Source: Sporomusa termitida (lineage in GTDB: Bacteria > Bacillota > Negativicutes > Sporomusales > Sporomusaceae). Taken from it: a stretch of 64,000 bases of DNA. Within the stretch, counting starts at the first letter, position 1. Each line of letters begins with the position of its first letter. The notes under the pieces are model-generated. The model was not told where the DNA came from and did no database searches. It saw only the letters and a program-made list of their open reading frames with translations. This document shows, piece by piece, positions 42,515-50,903 of this stretch. Location: positions 3,722,501 to 3,786,500 of the forward strand of contig NZ_CP036259.1 in assembly GCF_007641255.1 (NCBI RefSeq), given 5' to 3'. The position numbers and the translations under genes were made by a program.

Positions 42515-42547
42515 TTATCATTTTGATATTTTTTATCATTTTGATAA
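42515..42547. promoter_or_regulatory. Tandem TTATCATTTTGATA palindromes upstream of yqeB
   Basis: Two near-identical palindromes, 42515-42528 and 42533-42547, with centres about 19 bp (two helical turns) apart. The same motif occurs three times upstream of the 52386 permease. Tandem in-phase spacing suits cooperative binding of a dimeric regulator. The remainder of this 617-bp gap contains a half-site (42614-42628) and a long palindrome at 42913-42950. Confidence 0.65.
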
Positions 42548-42912
42548 GACAAAGTTCTTCTGTGTTTTTCCTTACAAAACGAATTTGTTGGTAATCGCCG
42601 GGCTGTGTCCCAGCTTGCTGCCTTATCAAATTAATAATGCACAGCCGAACCGGCTTAATCCGACCGGCTGGCGGCGCGGGCATTGCCCCCCACCGGACAG
42701 TTCTCTTCGCTTTGCCGACATCCGGCCGGCGTCAGTTCCCCCCCAAACCGGCTAGGCTGCCAATACCTTCTGTGTTAAATTAAACTTGCAATTATCGTGC
42801 CATTTAGCAAAATCCCGCCCCTTCCCAGGCAAAAATAGCCGAGAAACCTTGTATTGAGGGGCTTTTCCCCCGGGCGGCGCGGCTTGCCGGTAACATTTTC
42901 AACCGCACTGAC

Positions 42913-42950
42913 ATTGCAAGCTGCATTTCAATTGAAATGCAGCTTGCAAT
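42913..42950. repeat. Perfect 38-bp palindrome
   Basis: The two 19-base halves (42913-42931 and 42932-42950, beginning ATTGCAAGCTGCATTTC) are exact reverse complements with no spacer. It lies 125 bp beyond the stop of guaD on the minus strand. No T-run follows, so it is not a typical terminator. Confidence 0.75.
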
Positions 42951-43074
42951 ACTTGCCGGACAGACGCCGCCATCAGGTGCCGGCGCATTTTATTGTTGCA
43001 GTGTATCTTATAGAACCGCAATTACTTATAACCAAATCGCTGCCGTCCCCCGCTGCGCGGCTTTCAGCCCGGCC

Positions 43075-44373
43075 CTAAAATTGCGGCTCCTCAATTTTCC
43101 GGCCGGCTACATATCTGGCGATAATATTTTTATCATTGCCAATATAAATGAACCGGCTCAGCCTGTCTGCCAGGGTGAACGGATTGCCGGCCGCAACCGC
43201 CAGGCTGCTGTCGTCAATAACCAGGGCGTCGAACTCATAGCCTTCTTCAAAGCTGCCCACTTGGCCGAAAAAGCTGCCGCCGCCTTTGGTGGCCAGATAC
43301 AAGACTTCCGGGATGGTGAAGAACGGCTCCTGCCTGCCGCTTATTAGCCACTTCAGTTTGGAAACCTGCACCGCCATGGCCATAACTTTGGCGATCGATA
43401 CCTCATGGCCGCCGGCTATGTCGGAACCCAGGCCCACGGGTATGCCGCTGTCAATGCACCTTCTGACCGGCGCCAGGCCGCTGGCTAAGTTAGTATTGGA
43501 ATAGGGGCAATGGGCCATATACACTTTGTTTTTGGCCATCAGCGCCAGCTCGGCGGCATCATTATGGATACAATGGGCCATTATGGTCGGCTGTTGGCCA
43601 AATAAGCCAAATTTATGATAGACACCGGCATAGTGGGGGCATTCGGGGTGCAACTCCCGGACCCAGGCAATTTCCCGGGTATTTTCCGCCAAATGCGACT
43701 GAACCGGCAGATTATACTTTTGGGCCAGCCCGGCAATACCGCTCATCAATGCCGGTGTGCAGCTGGGAACAAAGCGCGGGGTTACAATCGGCTTTACCAG
43801 TTCATACCGGTCAATGGTATCTTGGATAAAAGCCTCGGTATCAGCCAGGGATTGTGCGGTTGTTTCGCTGAGAGCAGCCGGCGAATTCCTGTCCATATTG
43901 ACTTTGCCGACATAACCGCCCAGCCCCGCCTGGGCGAGCAACGCCATTAACCGGGTTGTCGCTGCTTTATGAATGGTGCCGAACAGTACCGCCCGCGTTG
44001 TGCCCCACTGCCAGAGCTCCCGCACAAATTTTTTATAAACCCCGGCCGCATAAACTACATCGTTATATTTCGCTTCTTCGGGAAAAGTATATTGTTCCAG
44101 CCAGGGAATAAGCTCCAGGTCAAGTCCCATACCCCTGTTGGCAAACTGCGGCGCATGGGCATGCAAATCGACCAAGCCGGGAATGATCAGCTTATCTTGG
44201 TAATCGGTTACCAGGCTGCCCTCATACCCGGCCGGCAGTTGGCGATAAAGCCCTTTAACGCGTTTCCCCTCAATAACGATAAAGCTAGCGGCGGCAATTT
44301 TTAACTCGCCAAAACCGGGAGTGAAAATAAAATTACCTTTTATAATTTTGCTGTTGTTGCCCAAACCAATCAA
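43075..44373 (-). CDS. guaD: Guanine deaminase-type amidohydrolase
   Basis: A 432-residue zinc amidohydrolase. Metal motif HAHAPQ (GLVDLHAHAPQFANRG), VQSHLAEN, MAHCIHND, HCPYSNTNLASG and GLGSDIAGGHEVSI correspond to GuaD, converting guanine to xanthine plus ammonia. Neighbouring genes for a purine permease and xanthine dehydrogenase agree with this. Start TTG at 44373 sits very close to AAAGGAA; a TTG at 44364 has better spacing. Confidence 0.9.
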   Translation of the reverse strand: MIGLGNNSKIIKGNFIFTPGFGELKIAAASFIVIEGKRVKGLYRQLPAGYEGSLVTDYQDKLIIPGLVDLHAHAPQFANRGMGLDLELIPWLEQYTFPEEAKYNDVVYAAGVYKKFVRELWQWGTTRAVLFGTIHKAATTRLMALLAQAGLGGYVGKVNMDRNSPAALSETTAQSLADTEAFIQDTIDRYELVKPIVTPRFVPSCTPALMSGIAGLAQKYNLPVQSHLAENTREIAWVRELHPECPHYAGVYHKFGLFGQQPTIMAHCIHNDAAELALMAKNKVYMAHCPYSNTNLASGLAPVRRCIDSGIPVGLGSDIAGGHEVSIAKVMAMAVQVSKLKWLISGRQEPFFTIPEVLYLATKGGGSFFGQVGSFEEGYEFDALVIDDSSLAVAAGNPFTLADRLSRFIYIGNDKNIIARYVAGRKIEEPQF

Positions 44374-44413
44374 TTCCTTTCAGCTTATACAATGCAAGCA
44401 TTCATTTTGCTGC

Positions 44414-45763
44414 TTATTTCATATATAAATGCACAGCGAAAATAACTGCCAGGCCATACATCAGGGGATGGATCTCCCTGGTTCTGCCGGTGGCAAGCTT
44501 AAGCAGGGTAAACGCAATGAACCCGAACGCCATACCTTCCACAATACTGCAGGTCAGAGGCATAAGGATAATCGTGAGAAACGCCGGCAAGGCATTGGTG
44601 AAGTCGGTGAAATCAATGCGGGTAATTTCCCCGATCATTAACGCGCCGATGATGATTAAGACCGGTGCCGTGGCCGCGCCGGGGACCAAGCCCGCCAGCG
44701 GCGTTAAGAATAAAGTAGCCAAAAACAGTACGCCGGTAGTTACTGAAGTTAACCCTGTTTTCCCGCCTGCCGCCACACCGGCGGCACTTTCGATATAGGA
44801 GGTGACCGTGCAGGACCCGAACAGGCCGCCGATCATTGTGGCCGCAGAACCGGCCAGCAAGGCTTTATTAATATCCGGCAGATTGTTATCCTTATCAAGT
44901 AATCCGGCCTTGCCGGAGATGGCTATCAGCGTGCCGATATTGTCAAATAAATCGACAATGGTAATGGTGAAAATAATGGATACCAGCCCATACCCTATAG
45001 CCGCGCCAATGTCCAGCTGGCCAAGCGTGTCGGCCGGCATTGGCGGCACCAACGAAATGATGTCGCTCATACCGGCCGGCACCTTGGTAACCCCCATAAA
45101 CATACCGATGACGGTTGTGGCTAAGATGCCCAGCAGAAAAGCACCCTTTATATTTTTGGCCATTAACAGGCTGGTTATGATTAAACCGATTACCGCCAGT
45201 AAAACGCCGGGCTGCTTTAAGCTGCCTAAGGTTAAAATAGTTCCCGGCGCCGGGACAATGAGCCCGGCGCTTTTAAAGCCAATAAAGGCAATAAACAAGC
45301 CCAGGCCAACGCCGATGGCCGATTTTAGCAGCGGGGGAATCGCCGCAATAATTGCTTTTGTTATATTGGTGATTGCTAAAATAAAGAACAGCACCCCGGA
45401 AATAAAAACCGCACCTAGCGCCGTTTGCCAGCTTAAGCCCATGCTGCCGACCATAACAAAAGTGAAAACAGCACCAAGCCCCAGGCCCGGGCCCATCGCA
45501 ATCGGCAGATTGGCATAGACGCCCATCAGTAACGTGGCCACAGCGGTGGACAGGATTGTCGCCGCCGTGGCGCTGGCCGGCGGTATGCCGGCGGCAATCA
45601 GAAACTGACCGGGAATTACAAAAATCAAATACGCCATGGCAATAAAAGTAGTTAACCCGGCCATGATTTCTATTTTCAGAGTGGTTCCCCGCGGTGATAA
45701 CTGGAAATGCCGGTCTAAAAATCCATTGTCACGGTATGTTTTTTCCATTTCTGGTTCCAGCAT
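44414..45763 (-). CDS. AzgA-type purine (guanine/hypoxanthine/adenine) permease
   Basis: A 449-residue membrane protein of the NCS2 AzgA subgroup (PbuG/GhxP/AdeQ). Features are GLTTFIAMAYLIFVIP, AMGPGLGLGAVFTFVMV, ITIVDLFDNIGTLIAI and FGSCTVTSYIESAAGVAAGGKTGLTSV. It lies directly upstream of guaD in the same direction, pointing to guanine or hypoxanthine uptake. AGGGAGAGGG precedes the ATG. The 409-bp upstream gap has repeat copy 2 and a terminator. Confidence 0.92.
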   Translation of the reverse strand: MLEPEMEKTYRDNGFLDRHFQLSPRGTTLKIEIMAGLTTFIAMAYLIFVIPGQFLIAAGIPPASATAATILSTAVATLLMGVYANLPIAMGPGLGLGAVFTFVMVGSMGLSWQTALGAVFISGVLFFILAITNITKAIIAAIPPLLKSAIGVGLGLFIAFIGFKSAGLIVPAPGTILTLGSLKQPGVLLAVIGLIITSLLMAKNIKGAFLLGILATTVIGMFMGVTKVPAGMSDIISLVPPMPADTLGQLDIGAAIGYGLVSIIFTITIVDLFDNIGTLIAISGKAGLLDKDNNLPDINKALLAGSAATMIGGLFGSCTVTSYIESAAGVAAGGKTGLTSVTTGVLFLATLFLTPLAGLVPGAATAPVLIIIGALMIGEITRIDFTDFTNALPAFLTIILMPLTCSIVEGMAFGFIAFTLLKLATGRTREIHPLMYGLAVIFAVHLYMK

Positions 45764-45895
45764 AATAAACCCTCTCCCTTATAATAATTTTTTAGCTCCT
45801 ATCCAGGAATAAATTTTGTCCAAACCGCGAACCTGTGGCGAAGGCGTAAGGCCGCTGCCGCCTGTATACGCCAAGCACTGTATCCTGTCCGCATA

Positions 45896-45983
45896 AAGAA
45901 AACACGGCTGGCACCGAAGCCTTGGGCGAAAGCGGAAGCCGATGTTGCCCTTATCCAGGGAAAGGTAACCTTTCCATCAGGAC
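45896..45983. repeat. Structured intergenic element, copy 2
   Basis: Matches 32954-33040 across about 88 nt. The hairpin GGAAAGG/CCTTTCC here corresponds to GAAAGT/ACTTTC in copy 1, a compensatory change. GGGC/GCCC pairs around the GCGAAAGC loop. A short related segment (GGCGAAGGCGTAAGGCC) lies just before it at about 45838-45854. It precedes the AzgA permease by 133 bp on the minus strand and, like copy 1, is flanked on its right by a terminator hairpin. Confidence 0.6.
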
Positions 45984-45985
45984 AA

Positions 45986-46045
45986 AAATAACCTGACTAT
46001 GAAAAATAGGCACAACAAATACCTATTCCTATAGTCAGGTTATTT
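45986..46045 (-). terminator. Terminator after xdh copy 2
   Basis: A 15-bp perfect stem (45986-46000 with 46031-46045) with an inner ATAGG/CCTAT helix; on the minus strand it ends in TTATTTTTG. It ends the xdh copy-2 operon. Confidence 0.85.
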
Positions 46046-46172
46046 ACGGCAACCTGGTAGAAACTCTTGACCCCTATCGTCAATAATATACAAGAATCTT
46101 TTTAAATTATTCAATTGTTACGCCGCCGGCAGGGTGCGCCTCCTCCCGGCGGCCTGGGCCGCGCTGCTGCCG

Positions 46173-46994
46173 TCAGATGCCGTTGCTCGCCAGAAAGTCC
46201 CGCAGCAGATTCATACAGACCGCCTTTCTGTAGGCGGCCGAGATTCTGCCTTCGATGGGGACAATGGCCTGATCGTAGGCGGCAAGGTACGCGGCCTTAG
46301 CGGTCCTGGCCTCGGCCAGCGTTTTACCGATCAGCATGGCGTCAAGCTCCGGCCGTTTGATGATAACGTCACTGACGGCGCCGAAGGCCGTCATACAGCC
46401 GGCAATTTTATCCCCGGCCACATCCAGAACCGCCGCGAAGGATACCCGGGAAATGGCCAGCGCCTCTCTGGCGCCTACCTTTTTATAGTAATAGTTGCCA
46501 AGGCCGTCCTTTTTCATAAGCACTTCCGCCAACAGCTCATCCGCCGCCAGCGCCGTCTGCTTCCGGCCAAGATAGAACTCGGCAATGGGCAGCACCCGTT
46601 CGCCCCGGTGGCTGACAAGACGCAGTTTGGCGTCTGTGGCCACAAAAATTAAAGCACTGTCCGCCTTGGGCGAGCCGTTGCAAATATTGCCGCCAATGGT
46701 GCCAAGGTTGCGGATGGCCGGTGCGGCAATCTGGGATACGGCTGTTTTTAACAGGGGCGGAGCCAGTTCACTTTCCAGGATTTCCGTAAAGGTGCAGGCC
46801 GCTCCGAGACGGATATAGCCGGCATCCTCGGAAATCTTTTTCAATTCGGGAATTTTGCTGAGAAACAAATAGGTGGCGTTCTCATCGGCTTCAATCATCA
46901 GATCGGTCCCGCCGCCATAAGGCACGATGGTGGTGTCCCGGCCCAGAATGGCCAGTGCCGCCGGCAAAGATGCCGCCTGATACCCGTTTACCAT
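46173..46994 (-). CDS. xdhB: Xanthine dehydrogenase, FAD-binding subunit (copy 2)
   Basis: A 273-residue FAD-binding subunit with the canonical VPYGGGTDLMI and LGTIGGNICNGSPKADSA flavin motifs and KVGAREALAISRVSFAA. ATG at 46994 follows GGGAGGG and overlaps the end of the [2Fe-2S] gene by 7 bp. Last gene of the operon xdhA-xdhC-xdhB. Closer to classical XdhB/YgfM than copy 1. Confidence 0.93.
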   Translation of the reverse strand: MVNGYQAASLPAALAILGRDTTIVPYGGGTDLMIEADENATYLFLSKIPELKKISEDAGYIRLGAACTFTEILESELAPPLLKTAVSQIAAPAIRNLGTIGGNICNGSPKADSALIFVATDAKLRLVSHRGERVLPIAEFYLGRKQTALAADELLAEVLMKKDGLGNYYYKKVGAREALAISRVSFAAVLDVAGDKIAGCMTAFGAVSDVIIKRPELDAMLIGKTLAEARTAKAAYLAAYDQAIVPIEGRISAAYRKAVCMNLLRDFLASNGI

Positions 46995-47455
46995 AAGCCT
47001 TTTCCCTCCCTGGCGGCGATGCCGATGGCTTCGACGATGGCATGATAGCCGGTGCAGCGGCAAAGATTGCCGGCAATACCGGCCCTTATCTCCGCTTCGG
47101 CGGGCCGGGGATTGCGGGCCAGAATGCATTCGGACGCCAGCAGCATGCCGGGAATGCAAAAACCGCACTGGACCGCGCTGACTGCTGCATAGGCTTTATC
47201 CAGCGCGGCAAAACGCGCTGTGGCGCGATACCCTTCGATGGTCATCACCGTACTGCCGGCAACATGCCCCAGGGCTACCATACAGGAGTTAACCAGCCGG
47301 CCGTCAAGAATAACCGAACAGGCGCCGCATTCCCCTTCCCGGCAGCCGCATTTTACACCGGTGAGGGCAAACTCCTGCCGCAGTACGTCAAGCAACCGGA
47401 CATTGGCTTTGGCAGTAGAGGAGACCTCCTGGCCGTTAAGAATGAATTGAATCAT
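46988..47455 (-). CDS. xdhC: Xanthine dehydrogenase, [2Fe-2S] subunit (copy 2)
   Basis: A 155-residue protein with CGCREGECGACSVILDG and CGFCIPG...GNLCRCTGYHAIVEAI, the two [2Fe-2S] binding sets. GGTGGAG precedes the ATG. It overlaps xdhA by 20 bp and xdhB by 7 bp. Confidence 0.95.
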   Translation of the reverse strand: MIQFILNGQEVSSTAKANVRLLDVLRQEFALTGVKCGCREGECGACSVILDGRLVNSCMVALGHVAGSTVMTIEGYRATARFAALDKAYAAVSAVQCGFCIPGMLLASECILARNPRPAEAEIRAGIAGNLCRCTGYHAIVEAIGIAAREGKGLW

Positions 47456-49568
47456 TATGCTCCACCTCCTGCAAGACTCTCATGGTATCTTCCGGGGTAA
47501 ACGGTATTTTATTTATTTTGACCCCCAGGGCATTTTCCAAGGCGGCAATATAGGCCGGCGCAACCCCGACAACCGGCAGTTCGCCGGCTCCTTTCGCGCC
47601 GTAAGGGCCATAAGGGTACGGATTATTGATAAATTCGGTGACCAGGGGGGGAACATCCATGGCCGTAGGCACAATATAATCACTGTAGCTGTTATTCCGG
47701 ATCAGGCCTTTAGCATTATACTCCATTTGCTCCATTGAGGCGTAGCCCATTCCCTGCAGCAGGCCGCCCTGCATCTGTCCGTGCAGAATATTCAGGTCAA
47801 TGGGCACGCCGACATCATAAATACCCCAGGCGCCAATGATTTTATGGGTGCCAGTGAGCCTATCCACCTCCAGTTCAATGACATTAACAGACCAGGAATA
47901 GGTTGGGTAAGCATCGCCGGTAAACTTTTCCAGATCAAACGGAATGACAAAATCAGGCTGCACATAATGTTCCTCAATGACTTGTTCCTCGCCGGCACGC
48001 CAGCCGGCTTTAAGTTTCCCGGCCGCCCGCTGCAGCAGTCCCCCCACGATCATCAGCGACCGGCTGGCGACAGTCGGCCCGGAGTCGGGCACCCGGTCGG
48101 TATCCGGGTTGTCAATATATACCCGGTCAAACCCGATCCCCAGCGTATCGGCGACAATTTTGCAGAAGGTTGTTTTCAAGCCCTGGCCGATATCGGTATT
48201 ACTGGCCAGCACCTCAACCGTATCGTCGGTGTTTTTCCGCAGCTGCACCACCGCCTTGATATAGTCCCGCTCGCCGCTGCCGGTAAAGCCGCAGCCGTGG
48301 AAGAACAGCGACAGGCCAATGCCCTTGCGGCAGCGTCCGGTTTGTGCTTGATACCGCCGGTGTTTTGCCCGGTAGCCGGTAAGCTCATCCAGCCGCGCAA
48401 TCATCGCCGGCAGCGGTACCGGGAAATGATATCTGCCGCCGGTAGAGGTAGCGTCTCCCTGCCGCACCATATATTTTTCTTTCAGGGCCAGTGAATCCAC
48501 TCCCAGTTCGCGGGCCACGTGCGCCATCATCATTTCGGCCGCAAAGAAGGTCTGCGGCGCGCCAAAGCCGCGGTAGGCGCCGGCCGGCACGGTATTGGTC
48601 CTGACGGCCCGGCCGGCAACGCGCAGGTTATCAATGCGGTATACCCCGCTGGCGCAAATCAGGCCCCGCTGCAGCACAACCGGCGACAGAGTGGTATAGG
48701 CGCCGCTGTTGTATAGCACCTCAATATCCATACCGGTAATTTCACCGTGTTTAATAGCGACCTTGTAGGTACAGAGGGACGGGTGGCGCTTGGAAGTAAA
48801 CGCCATGTCCTCCCGCCGGCCGTAAATCACCTTAACCGGCTTGTTGGCTTTCCTGGCAGCCACCGCCACCTGGCAGGCCAGGATGGAGGGAAAGGCTTCC
48901 TTACCGCCAAACCCGCCGCCGGTGACATCCTGAACAACCCGGACGGCCTGGGCGCCGCAGCCCAGGGCTTTGGCAACCGCGCCGTGCACATAGTAAGGGC
49001 ATTGCATCGACCCGCGGACCGTCATCCGTCCGTCCCGGGGATCGGCGATGATTCCCTGGGTTTCCAGATAAGCCTGTTCCTGGTAGCCGGTCTGAAAGGT
49101 CTCGGTTAACACCAGGTCGGCCTCGGCCAGCGCCTTGTCGATATCGCCCTGGGCATAATTGTAGTTGAAAAAAACCTCATCGGCTTGGCGCATATCCAGG
49201 ACTGGCTCCTGTTCTTCATATACCACAACAATCGCCCGCAGAATCCGTTCCACTTCCGTGCCTACCGGACCGACCACCATCAAAATCGGCTCACCGGCAT
49301 ACTCCACCGTCGCCTCGGCAAACACCGGCGTATCATCCTGCACAATGTGAACACGGTTTATGCCGGGTACATCGTTCCTGTCCACAACCAAATACCCTGC
49401 AGGCAATGACGGCAGGCGAACAGCGGCGATGCGGGCTTTCGCCCTGGTGGAGTGCAATAGTTTGCCGCAGAGCATACCGTCTGGCACATGATCATCCACA
49501 TACAGAGCGCGGCCGCTGATCTTGGCTGCATGATCTTTTTTCCTGGTTGATTCACTAATCTTCTCCAT
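47436..49568 (-). CDS. xdhA: Xanthine dehydrogenase, molybdenum-binding subunit (copy 2)
   Basis: A 710-residue molybdopterin subunit. Landmarks are GGGFGGKEAFPSILACQVAV, AGAYRGFGAPQTFFA, SNTDIGQGLKTTFCKI and GAKGAGELPVVG (catalytic Glu). The DTDRVPDSGPTVASRS segment is the one seen in Se-dependent and anaerobic xanthine dehydrogenases. ATG at 49568 has GGGAGGTG upstream. A promoter (TTGCCG-18 bp-TATAAT, 49690-49695 and 49666-49671 on the minus strand) lies in the leader. Confidence 0.93.
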   Translation of the reverse strand: MEKISESTRKKDHAAKISGRALYVDDHVPDGMLCGKLLHSTRAKARIAAVRLPSLPAGYLVVDRNDVPGINRVHIVQDDTPVFAEATVEYAGEPILMVVGPVGTEVERILRAIVVVYEEQEPVLDMRQADEVFFNYNYAQGDIDKALAEADLVLTETFQTGYQEQAYLETQGIIADPRDGRMTVRGSMQCPYYVHGAVAKALGCGAQAVRVVQDVTGGGFGGKEAFPSILACQVAVAARKANKPVKVIYGRREDMAFTSKRHPSLCTYKVAIKHGEITGMDIEVLYNSGAYTTLSPVVLQRGLICASGVYRIDNLRVAGRAVRTNTVPAGAYRGFGAPQTFFAAEMMMAHVARELGVDSLALKEKYMVRQGDATSTGGRYHFPVPLPAMIARLDELTGYRAKHRRYQAQTGRCRKGIGLSLFFHGCGFTGSGERDYIKAVVQLRKNTDDTVEVLASNTDIGQGLKTTFCKIVADTLGIGFDRVYIDNPDTDRVPDSGPTVASRSLMIVGGLLQRAAGKLKAGWRAGEEQVIEEHYVQPDFVIPFDLEKFTGDAYPTYSWSVNVIELEVDRLTGTHKIIGAWGIYDVGVPIDLNILHGQMQGGLLQGMGYASMEQMEYNAKGLIRNNSYSDYIVPTAMDVPPLVTEFINNPYPYGPYGAKGAGELPVVGVAPAYIAALENALGVKINKIPFTPEDTMRVLQEVEHNDSIHS

Positions 49569-49665
49569 ATCGCACCTCCCAGACCTGAAGTAACAAGAGT
49601 TGAGTTTTATGTTAAACAGAACAACTTCCTGTTTCATAATATTTCAACAACTTTGTGTTAAAACC

Positions 49666-49695
49666 ATTATAAAATGAAGACTGATTTTTCGGCAA
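49666..49695 (-). promoter_or_regulatory. Probable sigma-70 promoter of xdh copy 2
   Basis: On the minus strand TTGCCG (49690-49695), an 18-bp spacer and a perfect TATAAT (49666-49671), about 100 bp before the xdhA ATG. The leader between them contains AACAG/CTGTT inverted repeats. Confidence 0.5.
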
Positions 49696-49823
49696 ATTCT
49701 TTGTCAAAAGAACTTGCGCCAGCGCCAAACCATATTCGCCCTCTCCGGCCTGCAACCAGCTTGCCGGGAGAAACACGGGGACAGGGACATTGTTTTCGGG
49801 CAAATTGCCGGCAAAGGACTGGC

Positions 49824-50771
49824 CTATAGAAACGTGCGGTTTATAAACCATCTGTCAAACTCATTTTTCGCATACTGCCGCACGTTTTCTTCAAACTGCT
49901 GGAACTTCGCCAGAAATTGAGCGCCTTCTGCGGTCAAGTACGTCTTCCCGCCGTTACTGCCGCCATGTTTTCTTGCCACCACGGCATAGCCTAACGCCTG
50001 TTCCAGCTGGTTGATCATATTCCAGGCCTTACTATAAGACAGGGCAATATGCCGGCAGGCGCTGCGGACCGAGTGGGTATCCTGAATCAAGATTAAAAGC
50101 AGCTTGGTGCGTGAGTTAAAAAACAGGGATTCATTCTCAATGCTTATGCGCAAAAACGGATGAAGAATCTGTTGGCTGTGTTTCTTTAGCAGTGCATCCC
50201 AGCGGCCAATATCATCCATATTGCGGCAAATTCCTTCATCGTCTGTATCCAGCCGGCAGCTTTCAATGCCAAGATTTTGTATGGCTCCCCGCATTCCCCG
50301 GTCGCCGTCATAGGCCAAAAGTCGCGGAATCAGTTCGTTGGCAAGCAGAAGAGGATGGCCGGGTTTTCCCTGATAAGACGGTAAAACTACTTTTGCCCGG
50401 CATGCCAGCATTCGCTGCAGGGTTGCCGGCGTAAACAGCGCAGCCGTAACCGGGCTGAACAGGACCTGCTCGCATTTGTCGCGGAGAAACGTCAGACCAA
50501 TTTTGGCCGAATCGAACATTTGGGAAGTTTCATAGTGTTCGTTGCGTAAAAAGATAACCCCGTAATCAGCTAAATCATGTTCGATTTCTTCCGCTTTGTA
50601 GCCGGTAATGATTACAATCGGTGAAATGCCGGCTTGCTGAAAGGTTAATACAATCCTTTTTACTACGGTGATCGAGCCAATTTTTAATAGTGGACTCAGA
50701 ACCCTGGGGTCTGTTTTTTTGCCGGCAGCAACAATGATACCGCCGGTTATTTTGTTTTCCTTTGCTTGCAT
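49824..50771 (-). CDS. NTP-transferase domain fused to a ModE-like winged-helix domain
   Basis: A 315-residue two-domain protein. Residues 1-200 resemble MobA/MocA nucleotidyltransferases (GGIIVAAGKKTD.., PVVIITGYKAEEIEHDL-like IVIITGYKAEEIEHDL, PVTAALFTPATL), though the signature LAAGxSxRMG is replaced by VAAGKKTDPRVLSP, so catalysis is doubtful. Residues 215-300 match the LysR-like winged helix of ModE (FFNSRTKLLLILIQDTHSVRSACRHIALSYSKAWNMINQLE..). Placed between xdh and the dihydropyrimidinase gene, it could sense molybdopterin nucleotide or molybdenum state and regulate these operons. Confidence 0.82.
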   Translation of the reverse strand: MQAKENKITGGIIVAAGKKTDPRVLSPLLKIGSITVVKRIVLTFQQAGISPIVIITGYKAEEIEHDLADYGVIFLRNEHYETSQMFDSAKIGLTFLRDKCEQVLFSPVTAALFTPATLQRMLACRAKVVLPSYQGKPGHPLLLANELIPRLLAYDGDRGMRGAIQNLGIESCRLDTDDEGICRNMDDIGRWDALLKKHSQQILHPFLRISIENESLFFNSRTKLLLILIQDTHSVRSACRHIALSYSKAWNMINQLEQALGYAVVARKHGGSNGGKTYLTAEGAQFLAKFQQFEENVRQYAKNEFDRWFINRTFL

Positions 50772-50903
50772 ATCTCTACCTCTTACGCCGCCAGTGTCAT
50801 GGCCATGTTATATTTTAGTTTTAGGGCGAGACAAAATGGAAAAGGGCAAGGAAGCACCGACGGCGCACAGGAGTTCTGTTCATTAGCATGGCAAGCGGCA
50901 GGC

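Noticed and set aside
45830-45983. Assignment of the two-copy element to the c-di-GMP, glycine, TPP or Moco riboswitch classes
   Set aside because: I could not match the defining consensus boxes of any of these by eye, so I left the class open.
49612-49851. A 79-codon minus-strand frame between xdhA and the ModE-like fusion gene
   Set aside because: It runs through the promoter region of xdhA and the end of the preceding gene, with no ribosome binding site.
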